DNA of 64,000 nucleotides from Corynespora cassiicola (taxonomy: Eukaryota; Ascomycota; Dothideomycetes; Pleosporales; Corynesporascaceae). The position numbers and the translations under genes are program-made. The notes under the pieces are model-generated. The model made no database searches. It had not been told where the DNA came from and saw only the letters and a program-made list of their open reading frames with translations. The stretch lies in the NCBI GenBank assembly GCA_022059125.1, contig JAEUWY010000001.1, forward strand, positions 4,774,001-4,838,000. Direction: 5' to 3'. The stretch's first letter is position 1, and each line of letters starts with the position of its first letter. Below are positions 23,580 to 36,417 of the stretch, piece after piece.

Positions 23580-24632
23580 GCTGCTGCCTCTTCTGACAGC
23601 CGGCCAGCCTGGCAGCGGAGCGGTGGGCGGCGGGCGGTGGGCAGTGGGCGGTGGGGGAGCGCGCGGGGAGGAACCACGGTTGCGGGTGGAGGGCTGCCGT
23701 CTGCGGAGCGAGGGCCTGAGGCCGCAGAGCGATGGGTGGGGTGTTGTTTGAGTCTCGGGGCGGGCGAACAGGCGGACAGGCGACTCGGACGACGCTCCAG
23801 CGCCTAGCTCCCGTGTCTGCCACAGAGCCGGTGCCAGCAGTCGACCGCTTCGACGCGTTTCGACCGCTTCGCCGCGCCCGCGCCCACAGGGCTGCAGCCC
23901 GCCCGTCCTCGTCGACCCCTTTTCGGCCTCCCGTGGCCCAGCCGAACGACGGTGCCGTGTGCGCTGCCCTCAGAGCCATGGACCCCTCGCCGTGAGCTGC
24001 TCACCCGCCGCCAGGCGAGCCATGCGAGCCCTGCGAGCCATGCCAACCATGCCATGCGAGCTAGCCTCGCCCGCCCCCCGGAGCCACTCACCATTCAGCC
24101 ATTCACTACTCCCCCCATCATCCTCACCGCTCGCCGTGAGCCGCGAGCCATATCATATGTACCATCCTTCCTTCAGCCGTCGTGCAAACCCCACCCTGTG
24201 CCCATCGGCCTTTCTTCCGCTGCGAGCCTGCCGCTGTCTGCAGGCACCCCCTCTGCATGGGTCATGGCATCAGCAGCCCAATCGCACCGCTTGGACCCGC
24301 TACCGCTCCATCATGACACCGTCCTGACCCCAGATGCTCCCTTCCCTCTCTATTCCCACGGCCACCGCTCACCGGCATCTTGCGTCTGCCCACGCATTCG
24401 CGACATGCCAGCAAGGCAGAAGCAATCTGCCGCCGTGGCCTGGTGCGACCCTTTCCGGTACATATCGTAGCCATGCTCGCCTTCGCCCTCGCCCCCCGTA
24501 GTCTCGTCGCTTGTGCAGGTCCAGTGCTGTCTGTCTGGTACATAGTGTCCCTTCGCCGTCGCCGTCGCCGTCGCCGTCGTCGCTGTCCTTGTCATTGCCA
24601 TCCGTCCGCGCCCGTCTTGACTGTATCGGACC
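23580..24632. promoter_or_regulatory. Bidirectional promoter region between Zn2Cys6 and GNAT genes
   Basis: About 1.05 kb between two divergent starts, GC-rich with GAGCCATG-type direct repeats near 24010-24060 and a CGTCGC tract just before the GNAT gene. No supported gene lies inside; the many frames overlap on both strands. Confidence 0.45.
24549..24583. repeat. CGTCGC microsatellite in the GNAT 5' leader
   Basis: About five CGTCGC units in tandem (CGCCGTCGCCGTCGCC and so on) lie 50-85 nt before the ATG at 24633, probably in the 5' leader. Confidence 0.7.
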
Positions 24633-25627
24633 ATGCCCAAGAACCCTGCTGTGCCCTCTTTTGATCACGTCCGGCTGGCCACCCTGGACGACTTGCCGCG
24701 AATTGCAACTGTAGCTGCCGCCGGCTTCTTCTGGTCGCCGACGTTCCAGTTCCAGCGTCCTTACCATGCAGAATTTCCCGAAGACACCCTCCTCTCCTAC
24801 AGGTCCGAGTACGACGCCGCCATCCGGGACCCTGCTACCGTCGTCCTGGTGGCAGAAGATGACTTCAGGGAAGCTGAATGCGAGAGGGTCTACGACGCTT
24901 TGAGAAGCACCCCCATGTATAATGCAAGCCTGGACCCCAAACGCAGGGTCGTCGTGGGCATCTCCAGTCTTTATTTGCGGCCAGGTTCCTCGTATATAGG
25001 GAAATTCCAGGGAGGATGTAAGGTTATCAGAGCTGTAACGTTAAGCTCAGACAGGGGTGCTGACTCCACCGAAGCCGATGGTATTCCCGGCCAACCTGAA
25101 GTCTTCACGAATCTGGAGAGGGACTGCTGCGCCAGGGCAAATCAGGTCTACAGTGCCGCCACCAACCCCGCAAAGACCAAGTATGTGCAGCCGCGGCACG
25201 CCAGGACATAGCATTAATCGTCGATGGCAGGTACCTCGCTGGCCTAATGAGGTTAAGCACACTAGCGGTTCATCCTGCATATTGGCGTCGGGGCCATGCC
25301 TCGAGGCTTCTTGACTGGTGCACTCGTCTCGCTGACTTGGAGGACGCCCCGTTGGTTTGTAACCCGCCGTCTTTGATGAGTACTGCCAGCTAACCGCGCC
25401 AGGGAGTTTCCGCGGCCCCAATGGGCGCCAGGCTCGCTGTGAAGGCAGGCTTCGAGGAGCGGGAACTGATACGAATTGAACCGTCATCCATGCATCCCGA
25501 CGCCTTCTGCGGGGGTGTACACATCCCTGGGCTTGTCGAGCTGTGGGTGGCGGTTCGGCCCCAAGGCTCCACGGAGGCGTCGGATGAAAGTGCGGCGTGC
25601 TCGGATTCGCCAGCAACCTCTTCATAA
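24633..25627 (+). CDS. GNAT-family N-acetyltransferase-like protein
   Basis: Three exons: 24633-25180, 25231-25354 and 25403-25627, 298 residues, introns 50 and 48 nt. The N-terminus (about 11-36) contains VRLATLDDLPRIATVAAAGF, the usual opening of fungal GNAT proteins. The acetyl-CoA-binding motif A spans the second exon: LSTLAVHPAYWRRGHAS (191-207), where RRGHAS takes the place of the canonical R/Q-x-x-G-x-G/A. The C-terminal exon gives a GARLAVKAGFEE strand-helix typical of motif B. It is probably an acetyltransferase acting on a small molecule or protein amine, cytosolic, substrate unknown. Fungal relatives of this group often occur as many paralogues. Confidence 0.8.
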
Positions 25628-26515
25628 TGGTAAACGTGTCGAGGGCTTGGGGGGATGCTCAGCATCATACCAGGTCTGGCGTTAGAGGGGATTGGAAAAG
25701 AGTTGCTGATCGTTTCAATTCTAACTTGTGTAATATTTTATCTCTGGTAGAAATGGAGGGTCGGCATTGGCATCCTGCGGCGAGCGGGGATGCGTGAGGT
25801 TGTCGAGATGCCGAAGAAGCAGAGTATCTGGCCGGCATGGGTTGGCGTGTCGTTCACACAGCTCTTCGGCCGAAATGCAATCTGGTCCGTCGCAGCTTGC
25901 TTTGAGAGGCAAGTGCGAGATCTGCGGCGGAAGGTGCTCTCCAGGGGGGAATGCGTGCTCAACGCCTGGAGCTGCTTCCTAATCTGGCCCCATGCTGTAT
26001 AGTGGCCGCCTTGCAATCAGCTTCCAATCCTAACGGGATGTTCAAACTATCAAATTGGGTGCTCTTTCTTTCCAAGTAATATAGCGATTCTACGTTTCCC
26101 CACATGACCAACGACACATGCTGCGTTTAGACAACACTAGGTTGTTTTGGTGAATTTACGAATCGGTATTTTGCGTTGTAGGGTGAAGGGCCCCAGTTTG
26201 GGTCATGTCTAGATATACTGTTTCCTAAGGTACCTTATGATTGCCCATATGACACTCCACATTATCCTCTAAATACAAACGAGTTTAGCTTCTTTGGGCA
26301 GATGATTCGAGACTGGTTGAAAAGAGATCATGAGAATGCCTAGGAAGCATCGATGGCTTGTGTTCATCGTACACAATTCTTGGATGTTCAGTATAGAGTA
26401 GCCTGGCAAAATAAAAAGACCACGAAGAGAACCAATTGACTCGTGCGGCTAATGAGGATGTCTCGGGAATATCAATAGATTCATTGACCAAGGCAAAAAA
26501 TCATCCCAATTGTAT
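25628..26515. other. Intergenic region between convergent GNAT and HET genes
   Basis: About 0.9 kb that should hold both 3' ends. It is moderately AT-rich from 26040 on. No gene is supported. Confidence 0.5.
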
Positions 26516-28454
26516 TCAACATAGCTTGACCTTTCCGAAACACTGATTATCATCCACGAATTTGCTTTCCCTGAGTCCATACATGTAAGAACCACAGACC
26601 AACTGAAACATATCTTCTTTCGGCCTCAGTCCAAAAGGAATTCTCCCTTGCCGGAATACATACACTTCGTCTCCGACTTCGACAGAGTGGCTAGCGAGGC
26701 CAACATACCCTTGAGAGGTTATAAACAGAATTCCCCGCAAAGTCCTCCTCATATAGTTTGACGATTTATATGCCGACTCGTTCCCGTCACTGCTCCCTTC
26801 TGAAGCCTTCGCTCTATCGCCAGCGTCACAACTTTGTTGTTGGTTTTTCGATACTTTCCTAGGTTTCCTCTTTGTCGAAATCATCTCTTCAAACGCTTGG
26901 CCCCATTTCTCATCTGCGGGCATCTTCAAAGTGTCGAGATCCTCATCACATAACAAAGTTCTCCAAATAGCTTCGCGGACATCGGATGACGAAAACAAGC
27001 GATAAGATGAACCCTCGACCCTTTGCATGATTTCATCTTCCACTTTATCGAGGACCTCGTCTACATCTTTAGAATTGAATACTCCCACAATGATATCCAC
27101 CTTTATCGCTTCCAATTCAATTATGTCTTCCTCTACGGATCGAAAGGCAAAATTCGTGACTTTCAAATCCCGTTGAAGAAGCCGAGAATATCTACTCCTT
27201 GGAAAACCCCAATCTAGAGTCCAACTGGGATATTCATTCGAATTGCTGAAGGCTAGGCCACAATAATACAAAACATCCGGTCCATTGTTTGTCAGCATGA
27301 CACGCATGGCCTGTGTGAATACGCTCCTTGTCAGTATCGTATAATCAACAGTGATAGAGGATTGATATGGGCTTTTTAGAAGACCAAGAATGCCGTATAT
27401 ACGATCCTTTTCATCGCTTGATCGAAGTTCGTGTCGACTTGTTGCATAGGCCTCGGCTATGTTAGTCAGATCAAGGCCATCTCGCGACCTGTTATATGAT
27501 CGAAATAGCTCACTGGCCGCCATGTCTCCAATGCCATTGGTAGTTAAGTCGTTCCTGATTATTTCTAGGATATTTTGGCGCCCCAAGTCAGGGTTACGAT
27601 CCAAAGCCTAAATACACAAGCGAAGTTAGTGAAGTTCTTTTCAGCCAGGGTTGGTGTGTGGCCAATGTCTATCTTAGAAACTGTATTATTTATCATGTCA
27701 CTGGGACATTACTTACATCAGTGAAAAAAATCAAAAATCTTCCAAAGTCAATGAACTCATTCCATGCTAACACGTTTTTTCCACACATGATATTGACGCG
27801 TTTCCCAACCACGATCTCCTGTATGACCCATATACGGCTCCAATATGGTTGATCAAATACTCGTTGCATGGATTGCCATTCGTATAGTGAGCAGAGAAAG
27901 TCATTTTCGATATAATGACCATAGAACCGATAAACATCACCTAGATCTATCTTGTTTGCTATGTATTCCGCCTGAACTGTCATGTGCACATGAGCAAACT
28001 CACTGATCTTCTGGAAAGCGCAAGATGTATCTTCACCACCGGGACCAAGCCAAGAGATAACCTGGCTTGCTGACTTGTAAATGGTGCCCATTTTTTGGAC
28101 TTGGTGGCCCCGCTCTTCCAAGTTCCTCTGGTCGATGCACAGAGCGTCTGCCCATAGCGATTTGATACCGCTCTCCCGGAGTTGAAGCAGGGCATCCCTA
28201 AGATTCGTAGTGACTTGTGCTTTGCATCCGTTGACAAAGACAGGTGCTGTTATCTCAGGGTCGCCCCACACATATGACAGAGCCGTGTATTCGAGTTTAT
28301 TATCGAGAATGTGATGTCGGAGGATACACTGGACGGGACTCGAAGGATCTTCAGTCGGTACGATTTCGAGTAACCTGATTTCGTTACGAGAATCATCGAG
28401 TGGAGTGTACTGCAAGGTTGAGGACGATCGAGCAGGGGAAACAGTCTTTTCCAT
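26516..28454 (-). CDS. HET-domain protein (heterokaryon incompatibility), copy 1
   Basis: Two exons on the minus strand: 28454-27717 and 27607-26516, 609 residues; the intron is 109 nt. The HET domain shows YTALSYVWGD (56-65), LWADALCIDQ (100-109) and WSRIWVIQEI near the end of its conserved core. The family is linked to non-self recognition and programmed cell death after hyphal fusion, although most members are uncharacterised. The C-terminal part has ITSQGYVGLASHSVEVGDEV, a Gly-rich beta segment common at the end of fungal HET proteins. I chose the ATG at 28454 for its A at -3 and because family members usually begin shortly before the LLEI strand; an in-frame ATG at 28532 would add 26 residues. 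A related protein lies at 57.0 kb. Confidence 0.88.
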
Positions 28455-28819
28455 CTTGTGTCGGGTTCTTTCTTGTCGTTGGTGCTTTCCTACTTGTTTG
28501 GAGTAGGAAAATACCGATCTAGATAAGTGCAAAAGCCAAGTCTGGAGAATGGTGGTGGGCTCAGTGGGTAGGCTGAACTAGGCAGCCGTAAGACCAAGAG
28601 CTGAAGCTGAAGTGGCCTGCGATGACTAAGAATCCTGAGAGAAACGACGATGCAATGCTTGGCTTCAAGAGTGAACATTTGATTCATTTATCCTTTATCC
28701 CAACCTGGATATGGAACGCCATTATAATTTTTCCAACATGCCCAACGATAAAAGAAACGCGTGCTCTAAGAGGGTATTGAGACAAACAATAAGCATTTAC
28801 ATGCGGTTTTGAAAAAGAA
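28455..28819. other. Short spacer between HET copy 1 and porphobilinogen synthase gene
   Basis: About 365 bases holding the HET promoter and the 3' end of the hem gene. No further feature is seen. Confidence 0.5.
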
Positions 28820-29990
<1,171 letters not shown>

Positions 29991-31304
29991 TGTCGCGGGG
30001 TGGACGGTAATAGGGCGATTAGGGAAGACGGTTGAAATATGGAGAGGGGGCAAGGTGTCAGGAGGAGCGGAAGAGTCGGGCCTGGGGCGTAGTTTTTAAA
30101 GTGCTCAAGAAAAAGTGATGGAGGGTACGGTGGCGGACGTAAAGCGGATCGGCAGCCGAGGGATTTTCAACGTTTCACCCGAAGCTCGTGAAGCAGCTCA
30201 ATGACTAGACAGCCAGGGTCGTTCGGGACGTAAGGCAACGCGAGAGGAAAGGAGTTGAAGGTTCGGAGTGGCTCGCACGAGCGAAGGACACTTTGTAGGC
30301 CGGTTCGAAGCGGTCTGTCCGATTCTCCTCCGCAGTTCCGCATCGCCCAATCATAGCGCGCGCTTACTCATTTTGGTGTCAACCCGCATACGGCTTAGCT
30401 CCGTCTACACAACATCGCCGAGGTCCACGGCATGCTACTTCTAGTTTCACTACGTCTATACGGTCCATCAGTTGCTCTATACACTGGAAGTCATAGGGGT
30501 GAATTTGTAGGATCCGGAACTGCCAAGACAGCTGCAAGCACGACTTGAGCCACCCATGCGCCTCCACGACTTGCCAACTATGGTTCCATCCACCAAACTA
30601 GAGACCAACCGCAAGCTGAAGAGAATGGTTTCGGTTCTGGCGCCCATGTCCGAAAATCTGGGCCATGGTTATCTATTATTATTCTTGGGTGGATAGGATG
30701 TAAAACCCCAGGCGCCCGTCGTATTCTCCCGTAAAACAATGCTCTACCGTTTTGACAAAAGAAGTCGACACACAAAGGCGCAAAATCATGCTTTGGGAAT
30801 ACACCCCAGACACAGAAAGCTGGATCAGATACAATTCGGCTTACTGTAGTGTAGTGTGGAACGTTCGTGTCGTATCGCAGGCTCCAGACGTAGGCGAGGT
30901 CAGTCACTGCCTTCACTATCAATCTCCTTAGCGGCCCCCGCATTGTCTTTCACTTATTTACCCTCTGTTGTTTGTACGGAAAGTCAGTAACAGCTTGATG
31001 AGCGTATTTTCTTCCGTGCCGTTTGCTTGCCCCTACGCTTCTTGTCCGCTTCTTCTCCCGCCTTCCATCACTCCGCGAAAAACTGTCAACACCGCCCGCA
31101 TGTGCCATCTCGACTGGCCTACTTTCTTGCCCCTTGTTTATCTGCAAGCTTTCGTCTCCTACAAACTCTCTTCACTCTTCTTGTATCCTGCTCACGCAAC
31201 CTCTACTTGCCGCGAGCTTCTGACGGGTACACTCCATCCCAGTCTGCGAGCGCACACACACCCAGGCCAGCTCTTGATCCAAAACCTCAACCCCGCCCGC
31301 CCCA
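29991..31304. promoter_or_regulatory. Shared upstream region of HEM2 and the poly-Q/acidic gene
   Basis: About 1.3 kb between divergent genes. The final 250 bases before 31305 are strongly pyrimidine-rich (CT/CTT stretches), a common feature of fungal core promoters. Short frames at 30578-30943 (minus) and 30968-31381 (plus) have no recognisable family. Confidence 0.4.
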
Positions 31305-32042
31305 ATGTCCACAATGCGCTCCGAAACCTCTCATTTCCTTCCTTTGAGCAGCATGATGTTCGAGTCAAGATCCTTCAATAACTTACGCGGCGCCAAACAG
31401 TCCGAGCTGTACAAAAACAAGCGCTTCTCGCGCACCGAGGGCGCCCTCCCCCGGATCCACGAAGCCGCTCTCCCGCAAATCAACGAGCGCGAGCAGCAAG
31501 ACGATATTATCACCGCGCTCCCAGCTCCTGACCAGTCCCGCCGCAAGGTCCTCACTAAGAAGGCGAGCTTTTGGAAGCGCCACAAGGCTGCTGACATGAA
31601 GCAAGAGACGGCAGAGCAGCAGCAGCAGCAGCAGCAACAACAACATCGGGAGAATAAGGAGAAGAAGCCGTCCAAGTTGTCTCGCTTCGCCGATAAGCTC
31701 AAGACGGGCGTCAAAAACATCCACTGGCCCATGGTCTCGAGCAGAGTCATGGTCATCAGCCCGCCCACCGACTTCAGACACGTCGAGACTGGACTGCGGT
31801 GCGTCATGAAGGATGCTCCTCCCTCCATCTCCATGCCCAACTTCGACCTCCCTGTGCGCAAACCACCAATGCCGGAGAGCGACAGCGAATCCGACGAGGA
31901 GGGGTTGGAGGCAGGAAGTGCTGGCCATGCCGACGACGAAGACGAAGACGAAGATGGGGACGACGAAGAGTGGGAGGACATTCTAGAGTATGCGCCCATA
32001 CCCCTCTGCAACCTCGCCGGCCGCGCACAATGGTCCCGCTAA
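31305..32042 (+). CDS. Poly-Q and acidic-tail protein with CRIB-like motif
   Basis: Single exon, 245 residues. Features in order: basic N-terminal half, a nine-glutamine tract (105-113; six CAG and three CAA codons, 31617-31643), a basic helix-like part (KLSRFADKLKTG), a CRIB-like motif ISPPTDFRHVETG (151-163) and a strongly acidic tail (198-226, Asp/Glu runs). The CRIB consensus ISxPxxFxHxxHVG is matched up to the first His; the second His-Val is replaced. This suggests, but does not prove, binding to a Rho/Cdc42-type GTPase. There is no signal peptide or membrane segment. Several in-frame ATGs (31305, 31314, 31353, 31356) make the start uncertain. The minus strand shadow frame here is Ser-rich and not coding. 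Confidence 0.6.
   Translation: MSTMRSETSHFLPLSSMMFESRSFNNLRGAKQSELYKNKRFSRTEGALPRIHEAALPQINEREQQDDIITALPAPDQSRRKVLTKKASFWKRHKAADMKQETAEQQQQQQQQQHRENKEKKPSKLSRFADKLKTGVKNIHWPMVSSRVMVISPPTDFRHVETGLRCVMKDAPPSISMPNFDLPVRKPPMPESDSESDEEGLEAGSAGHADDEDEDEDGDDEEWEDILEYAPIPLCNLAGRAQWSR
31617..31643 (+). repeat. CAG/CAA tract encoding poly-glutamine
   Basis: Six CAG followed by three CAA codons in frame inside the preceding coding sequence. Length variation between strains is likely. Confidence 0.9.
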
Positions 32043-32169
32043 AACACAGATCAGGGCCAAAGCACGAATCCAAATGATCAGGCTGACGGCACGCCGCATC
32101 AGCATCTGACATGTATTAAGTATTTGTATAGAACCTTTCAAATGAAGACAAAGAAAAAGAGCAAAGAAC

Positions 32170-33827
32170 CTAGTCACGGTGCACCGTGATGGTATGACTA
32201 ACCGTGATGTCCTGCAACGGCGTATCCTCCACATACATCAACCCGTTCTCCATGCTATCCGCCTCCCCTCCCCTATGCAACCTCGGACTCTCCAACCCCC
32301 GCCCCAAACTCGACCTCCGAAACCACCTCGAAAAGTTCCTCGGCTCCCTCTCCCTTCCGATATCCTCTCTGAACAGGGCCGGGCTGGGCATCGAAGGCGT
32401 CGACTGCGACTTGTCGCTCTTCCTCGTGGCCCCCATCTCCAGATCGCCAGACAGATACGGAATCGAGGAGCCGCGGGACCGGGATCTGGACCTACTGGTC
32501 GACGGCGCGACCTTGGACATGATCTTGCCGACGGACGAGAACATGCGTGGGAAGATGAGGAGCGCGGCGACCTTCATCGAGGGCGCGCAAGCCACAACGA
32601 CGGCGACGTGATTCTCCAGCACGCTCCAGATCATGATATTCGCGAACCAATCTGCGTGAAAAGAAGGCGCGCCGTCAGTCATGTGTCGCGCGGGCATTGG
32701 GCGGTCGGACCCAAGGGTGGGGGGCGCGGGCGCAAAGGCCTGCATGGGGAGGGGGAACTAAATGCTTACATGGAAAGTCGTCATGCGTGTTGAACATGTA
32801 GACGGCCCAGACGCGGACGCCACTTACAGCAAGCACCCTTGATCCCGTTAGCCAGTCGCTAAATAAAAAACAAAGTGGAGACTGCGGCTGGCCGCCAACA
32901 TTTCACCACTCGATTATAAAAGCATCAGTTGGACCTCGAGAGCGCGTCTAGACTAGCTTGGCTGGTCATTGTGCGTCTTGTCGGTGGCGACGACCAAGGA
33001 AAGAAATACTTACAGGCCTCCCAGTGCGAACAAGCAATTCAGTCCGATGCGCTGTGGTCGTCGGAGCTGGAGCTTGCGTGTGAAGATGACGGGCATGGCG
33101 TACAGGACCATGTCTGTCGCCAGCATCATACTCGCGTTATAGTAGAAGAATATGTCCATGCGGACACATGTCCCGGATGCATCCGAATCCCAAGCTTTGG
33201 AAAAGGGATTGCATTGAAAGAGGTTTACGAAGATGGACGATATGCCGAAGCCAAAAGCGACAAAGTGCATAAAGTAGATACTCCAGAGGTGTTTACGCTC
33301 GCGGGTAATTTCGGAGTAGAAGAGGAGCAGCGCATGTTTGACGGCCCAGTTGCAGAGGAAATAGAAGGAGTTGGAAGCTAGGACAAGCTGCGCGTACTTT
33401 GTTAGTAACTCTTTTTTATGGATACGGTAAATGGACGTGGGTACACACTTTGACCATATTCTCGAGATTATCGTCGGAGACACGGTCTCTGTGAAGCCCA
33501 AGCCCGAGAGTCGTGCCGACCATCTGGCAAATGGAGAAGACGGTCCCGGATATCTGACCTCCATGTAAGCAAAGCCTGAGACATGTTCGGAGGGCTGCTG
33601 ACGTACGGCGGCGATTGTAATCATGACTATCATTCCCATGTCAGCTCTAAACCACCTGCAAGGCTGAACCTATAAGGCTGAAGGGAACAGAGAAACTTAC
33701 CATCATGCCAACCGAATTTGCCTACAACGAAGATCCTTCTGCCTGCCCTCGAGCATATTGCTCCGAGGGTGAGGCCAATGAGAATGGCATTGAGCCACAG
33801 AACAACAGGTCGTTGATCGGCCAGCAT
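32170..33827 (-). CDS. Rhodopsin-like fungal integral membrane protein (PTH11/SAT4-type seven-TM)
   Basis: Six exons on the minus strand: 33827-33701, 33644-33607, 33553-33449, 33387-33014, 32837-32770 and 32651-32170, 397 residues; introns 53-176 nt, all in phase. Hydrophobic segments are consistent with seven passes. Family signs are TLGLGLHRDRVSDDNLENMVK after TM2, FYFLCNWAVKHALLLFY in TM3, the C-x-P-x3-A-W motif FQCNPFSKAWD, and WFANIMIWSVLENHVAVVVAC in the last segments. The C-terminal 130 residues are a hydrophilic, Ser/Arg-rich tail, predicted cytoplasmic. Members of this fungal rhodopsin-domain family are mostly of unknown function; some resemble PTH11-type receptors of plant pathogens. 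It lacks the CFEM domain seen in part of that group. The small exon 2 (38 nt) is the least certain piece. Confidence 0.82.
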
Positions 33828-36417
33828 CTTAGGCTGCGAACCGAGAGCTTCTCGAGTATTTCAAATCAATGATACAGCGAGGAAGGGGATAGTAACTGTG
33901 GATATTCCCCTCAGATAACCCCGAGCTGCAGCGCTTTTCAGCGGCAGATCCGAAGGAGAAGAAAAGGGCACTGTCTTATTGCCCAAGGGCGATAGCAATA
34001 ACACTACCAACGACCGGTCGGTGATGGCAGTATGGGAACACCAAGTCTTGCTTGGGACCGAACCATGCGCGAAAGCGCAAAAAAGGAAACGGGGGAAAAA
34101 GACGAGGTCGAAGATGGCGAAGAAGCAATGCTCATTCATCGAGGATGCTCGTGAACCTTAATAAGGCCCAGGCGGTACGTCCCTTCGTCCAGGCAGGGCC
34201 CCGCAATGCAGATTGGGCCCAAGTCGCACCCACACGTGCGCATACTTTTGGAAAAACAGGACGGGGGTGTAAGCATGCAGGCCACGAAATCGTTCAACTG
34301 CCGTAGCGTGGATCTCTCACTCCGCTCTCTCTGCTTACATGCCCACCACCACACCCTATATTGGGGCACAGCAGGGTTGGGATAACCAACAAACGCCGAT
34401 TGGAAACTCCTGACACTGTAGGCCAATGGTAGCCGCGTTGAAGGATAATGCGGGCCTGCCCGCCCAATCAGTATTGCAGGGGCACGCGTCCCGCCAGAAG
34501 AAGCAGTGATGCCTCCCAGATGCCAACGCGCTTCACAATTTCAGCCACAATATGGACGAAGTAATAAATATGCCCCCTAGGGGCGGTCGTCCTAGTTGGA
34601 TGCGCATGGACTTCCCACATAAACCTTCGATGCGTTGCCGCGACGTCATTAAGTGGTTGATCGTTACCGTTGAGCGAAGTGAAAATTTTCTTTTGTCTGC
34701 TTGCTTCTGCCAAAGGGTTGAAGGAAGGGTCCCAGCCAAGGCGTTCTTACCGGGGGCGCCGATCGTAACTTGCGTGGCTCTCGCCAACAACGTGGAGAGT
34801 ACCAGGGGGGTGGGTTCGGCGGGGCCACCAGGTTGGCCGATAAGGTCAGGTTGAGGACTAGTCAACACACCAGATGGTATGACTTCTAAGGATAGTGGTA
34901 TGATGAGGCCTCTGCCTCCCCTGAAATGTTTGCCTGAATGCCAAAAAAATCAATTCGATCTGCCTTTAAGGGCCAAATCAAGACCAACTGTTACGCAAGT
35001 GAGAAGGCGGGAGGAATACGACGAACCGTTCCTCCCGCCCGCTGTGATAACGCCCGAAATAATGCGAAGGATGAGGACTTCGTCTATTTGGTCTTACAGA
35101 GGTCCGGACAGTTCTGATTATGTATGATGACTGCTTCTAGTAGTTGCACGGGGTGATGTACTTTCAGTCCTGATGGGCTGGATGTGTGGGCCATAGGGCT
35201 GGCGCCGGACGCGCTAAGCGACTTACATTTACCCTAAAAGATCCAGCGAATCGATCCATTCCTGCGGAATCGATTCCCTGTCCTTTGGTCCTGTTCATGA
35301 TCGTCAGATTTCGCCCTGCTATGGAAATAAGCTCGCTCGAGAACGACTGGCACGGACAACGTCTTCGAGTGGTAGCTAAAATAGACTTCAGCACCCTTGA
35401 CACCATCGTAAGGCTGCCGGAGTTGAGAGTTCTCACGCTGAGCGATCCTTCAGGAACCCGCAGCCACAAGCGCTGCCATTCGACTTTTAAAGTTTGGCTG
35501 CGGGGGAAACGGCAACGATTGACCCAGCCGACCCGACACATATGCATACCTTCTGACATTGTCCGGAACAGGACAGTCCCCAATGTCCACCAGCTAAGAA
35601 TTTCTTGTGATCCCTGACGAGGCACATTGGGTCGAACCTATGCCTTGTTCACAGCTTTGAGCGGATGAAAGACTGGGGACATTCTGATCCACACCCCTGC
35701 CTCCAGATGGCGCTCGCATGGCTAGAAATCTTGAATAACATTCGTACCTTGCCCTCGGACCTTACGTCGCGTGGCCTCTTTGACAGCATCTGGCCCGTGA
35801 TGCCACGTCAGAAAGGGTTCATCTAAACGCATGTTCAGACGAGCTAACTGATGTCTTACTTTTGTAGATGTGGCTTCGTCAATCGTAAAATAGGCGGCAC
35901 ACGCCTACTGCGAGCCGCCTCGAGCAGGGCGTGATCTCATTGCCTTGCTTCTGTCTTTTGCCCTGTTCTCTCCCAGAGGATTGGAAGGTATGGACAGCTA
36001 GGTCTGCGCTCGTACCAAAAGCCTCGAGTAAATTCTGAGGTAAGCAACGTACTTGGCCCAGAAAGTGCACCACCAAGGTGCTAGTCCAGTCCTCAGTGAA
36101 AGAAGAACGCGCACATTGAGATCGAGTGGTTCGTCCGAGGTCTCTAGTCCCCAATTTACCACGTAGGCAGTGGAAATTCTTCTTGGGCACGCATTGAGTC
36201 AGGAAACGAGTGTGGCTAAGCCATTGAATCGCATCACAAAGGTGGCGGTCCAGACTCGGCTAAGCTGATCCGACGGCGCAACTACGGAGGGGGCCAAGTT
36301 ATACGCGCTGTGCGGCACAGAAGAATCTGACCGTTCAAGGCGCATCCTACGATTGTCGTCGAGTTGATTTCGCAGCAGGCCTCGCTTCTAGCTGTCGAGA
36401 TTGTGCTATTTCCAGTA
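33828..36417. other. Gene-poor interval with possible gene remnant
   Basis: About 2.6 kb. Apart from the remnant listed at 35186-35825 I see no supported gene. The promoter of the rhodopsin-like gene must lie at the left end and that of the EthD-like gene at the right end. Confidence 0.45.
35186..35825 (+). pseudogene. Possible decayed coding region, F-box/LRR-like wording
   Basis: Two adjacent protein-like stretches in different frames. One (about 35320-35460) contains IVRLPELRVLTLSDP, the kind of leucine-rich wording seen in fungal F-box-type proteins. The other (about 35656-35825) contains LQMALAWLEILNNIRTLPSDL and ends in TAA. I found no clean intron joining them and no convincing start. 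It may be a broken gene or chance; function is not assigned. Confidence 0.2.

Noticed and set aside
31331..32011. Ser- and Cys-rich minus-strand frames opposite the poly-Q gene
   Set aside because: Antisense reading of CAG and GAC/GAA tracts gives poly-Cys/Leu and poly-Ser; no natural protein character.
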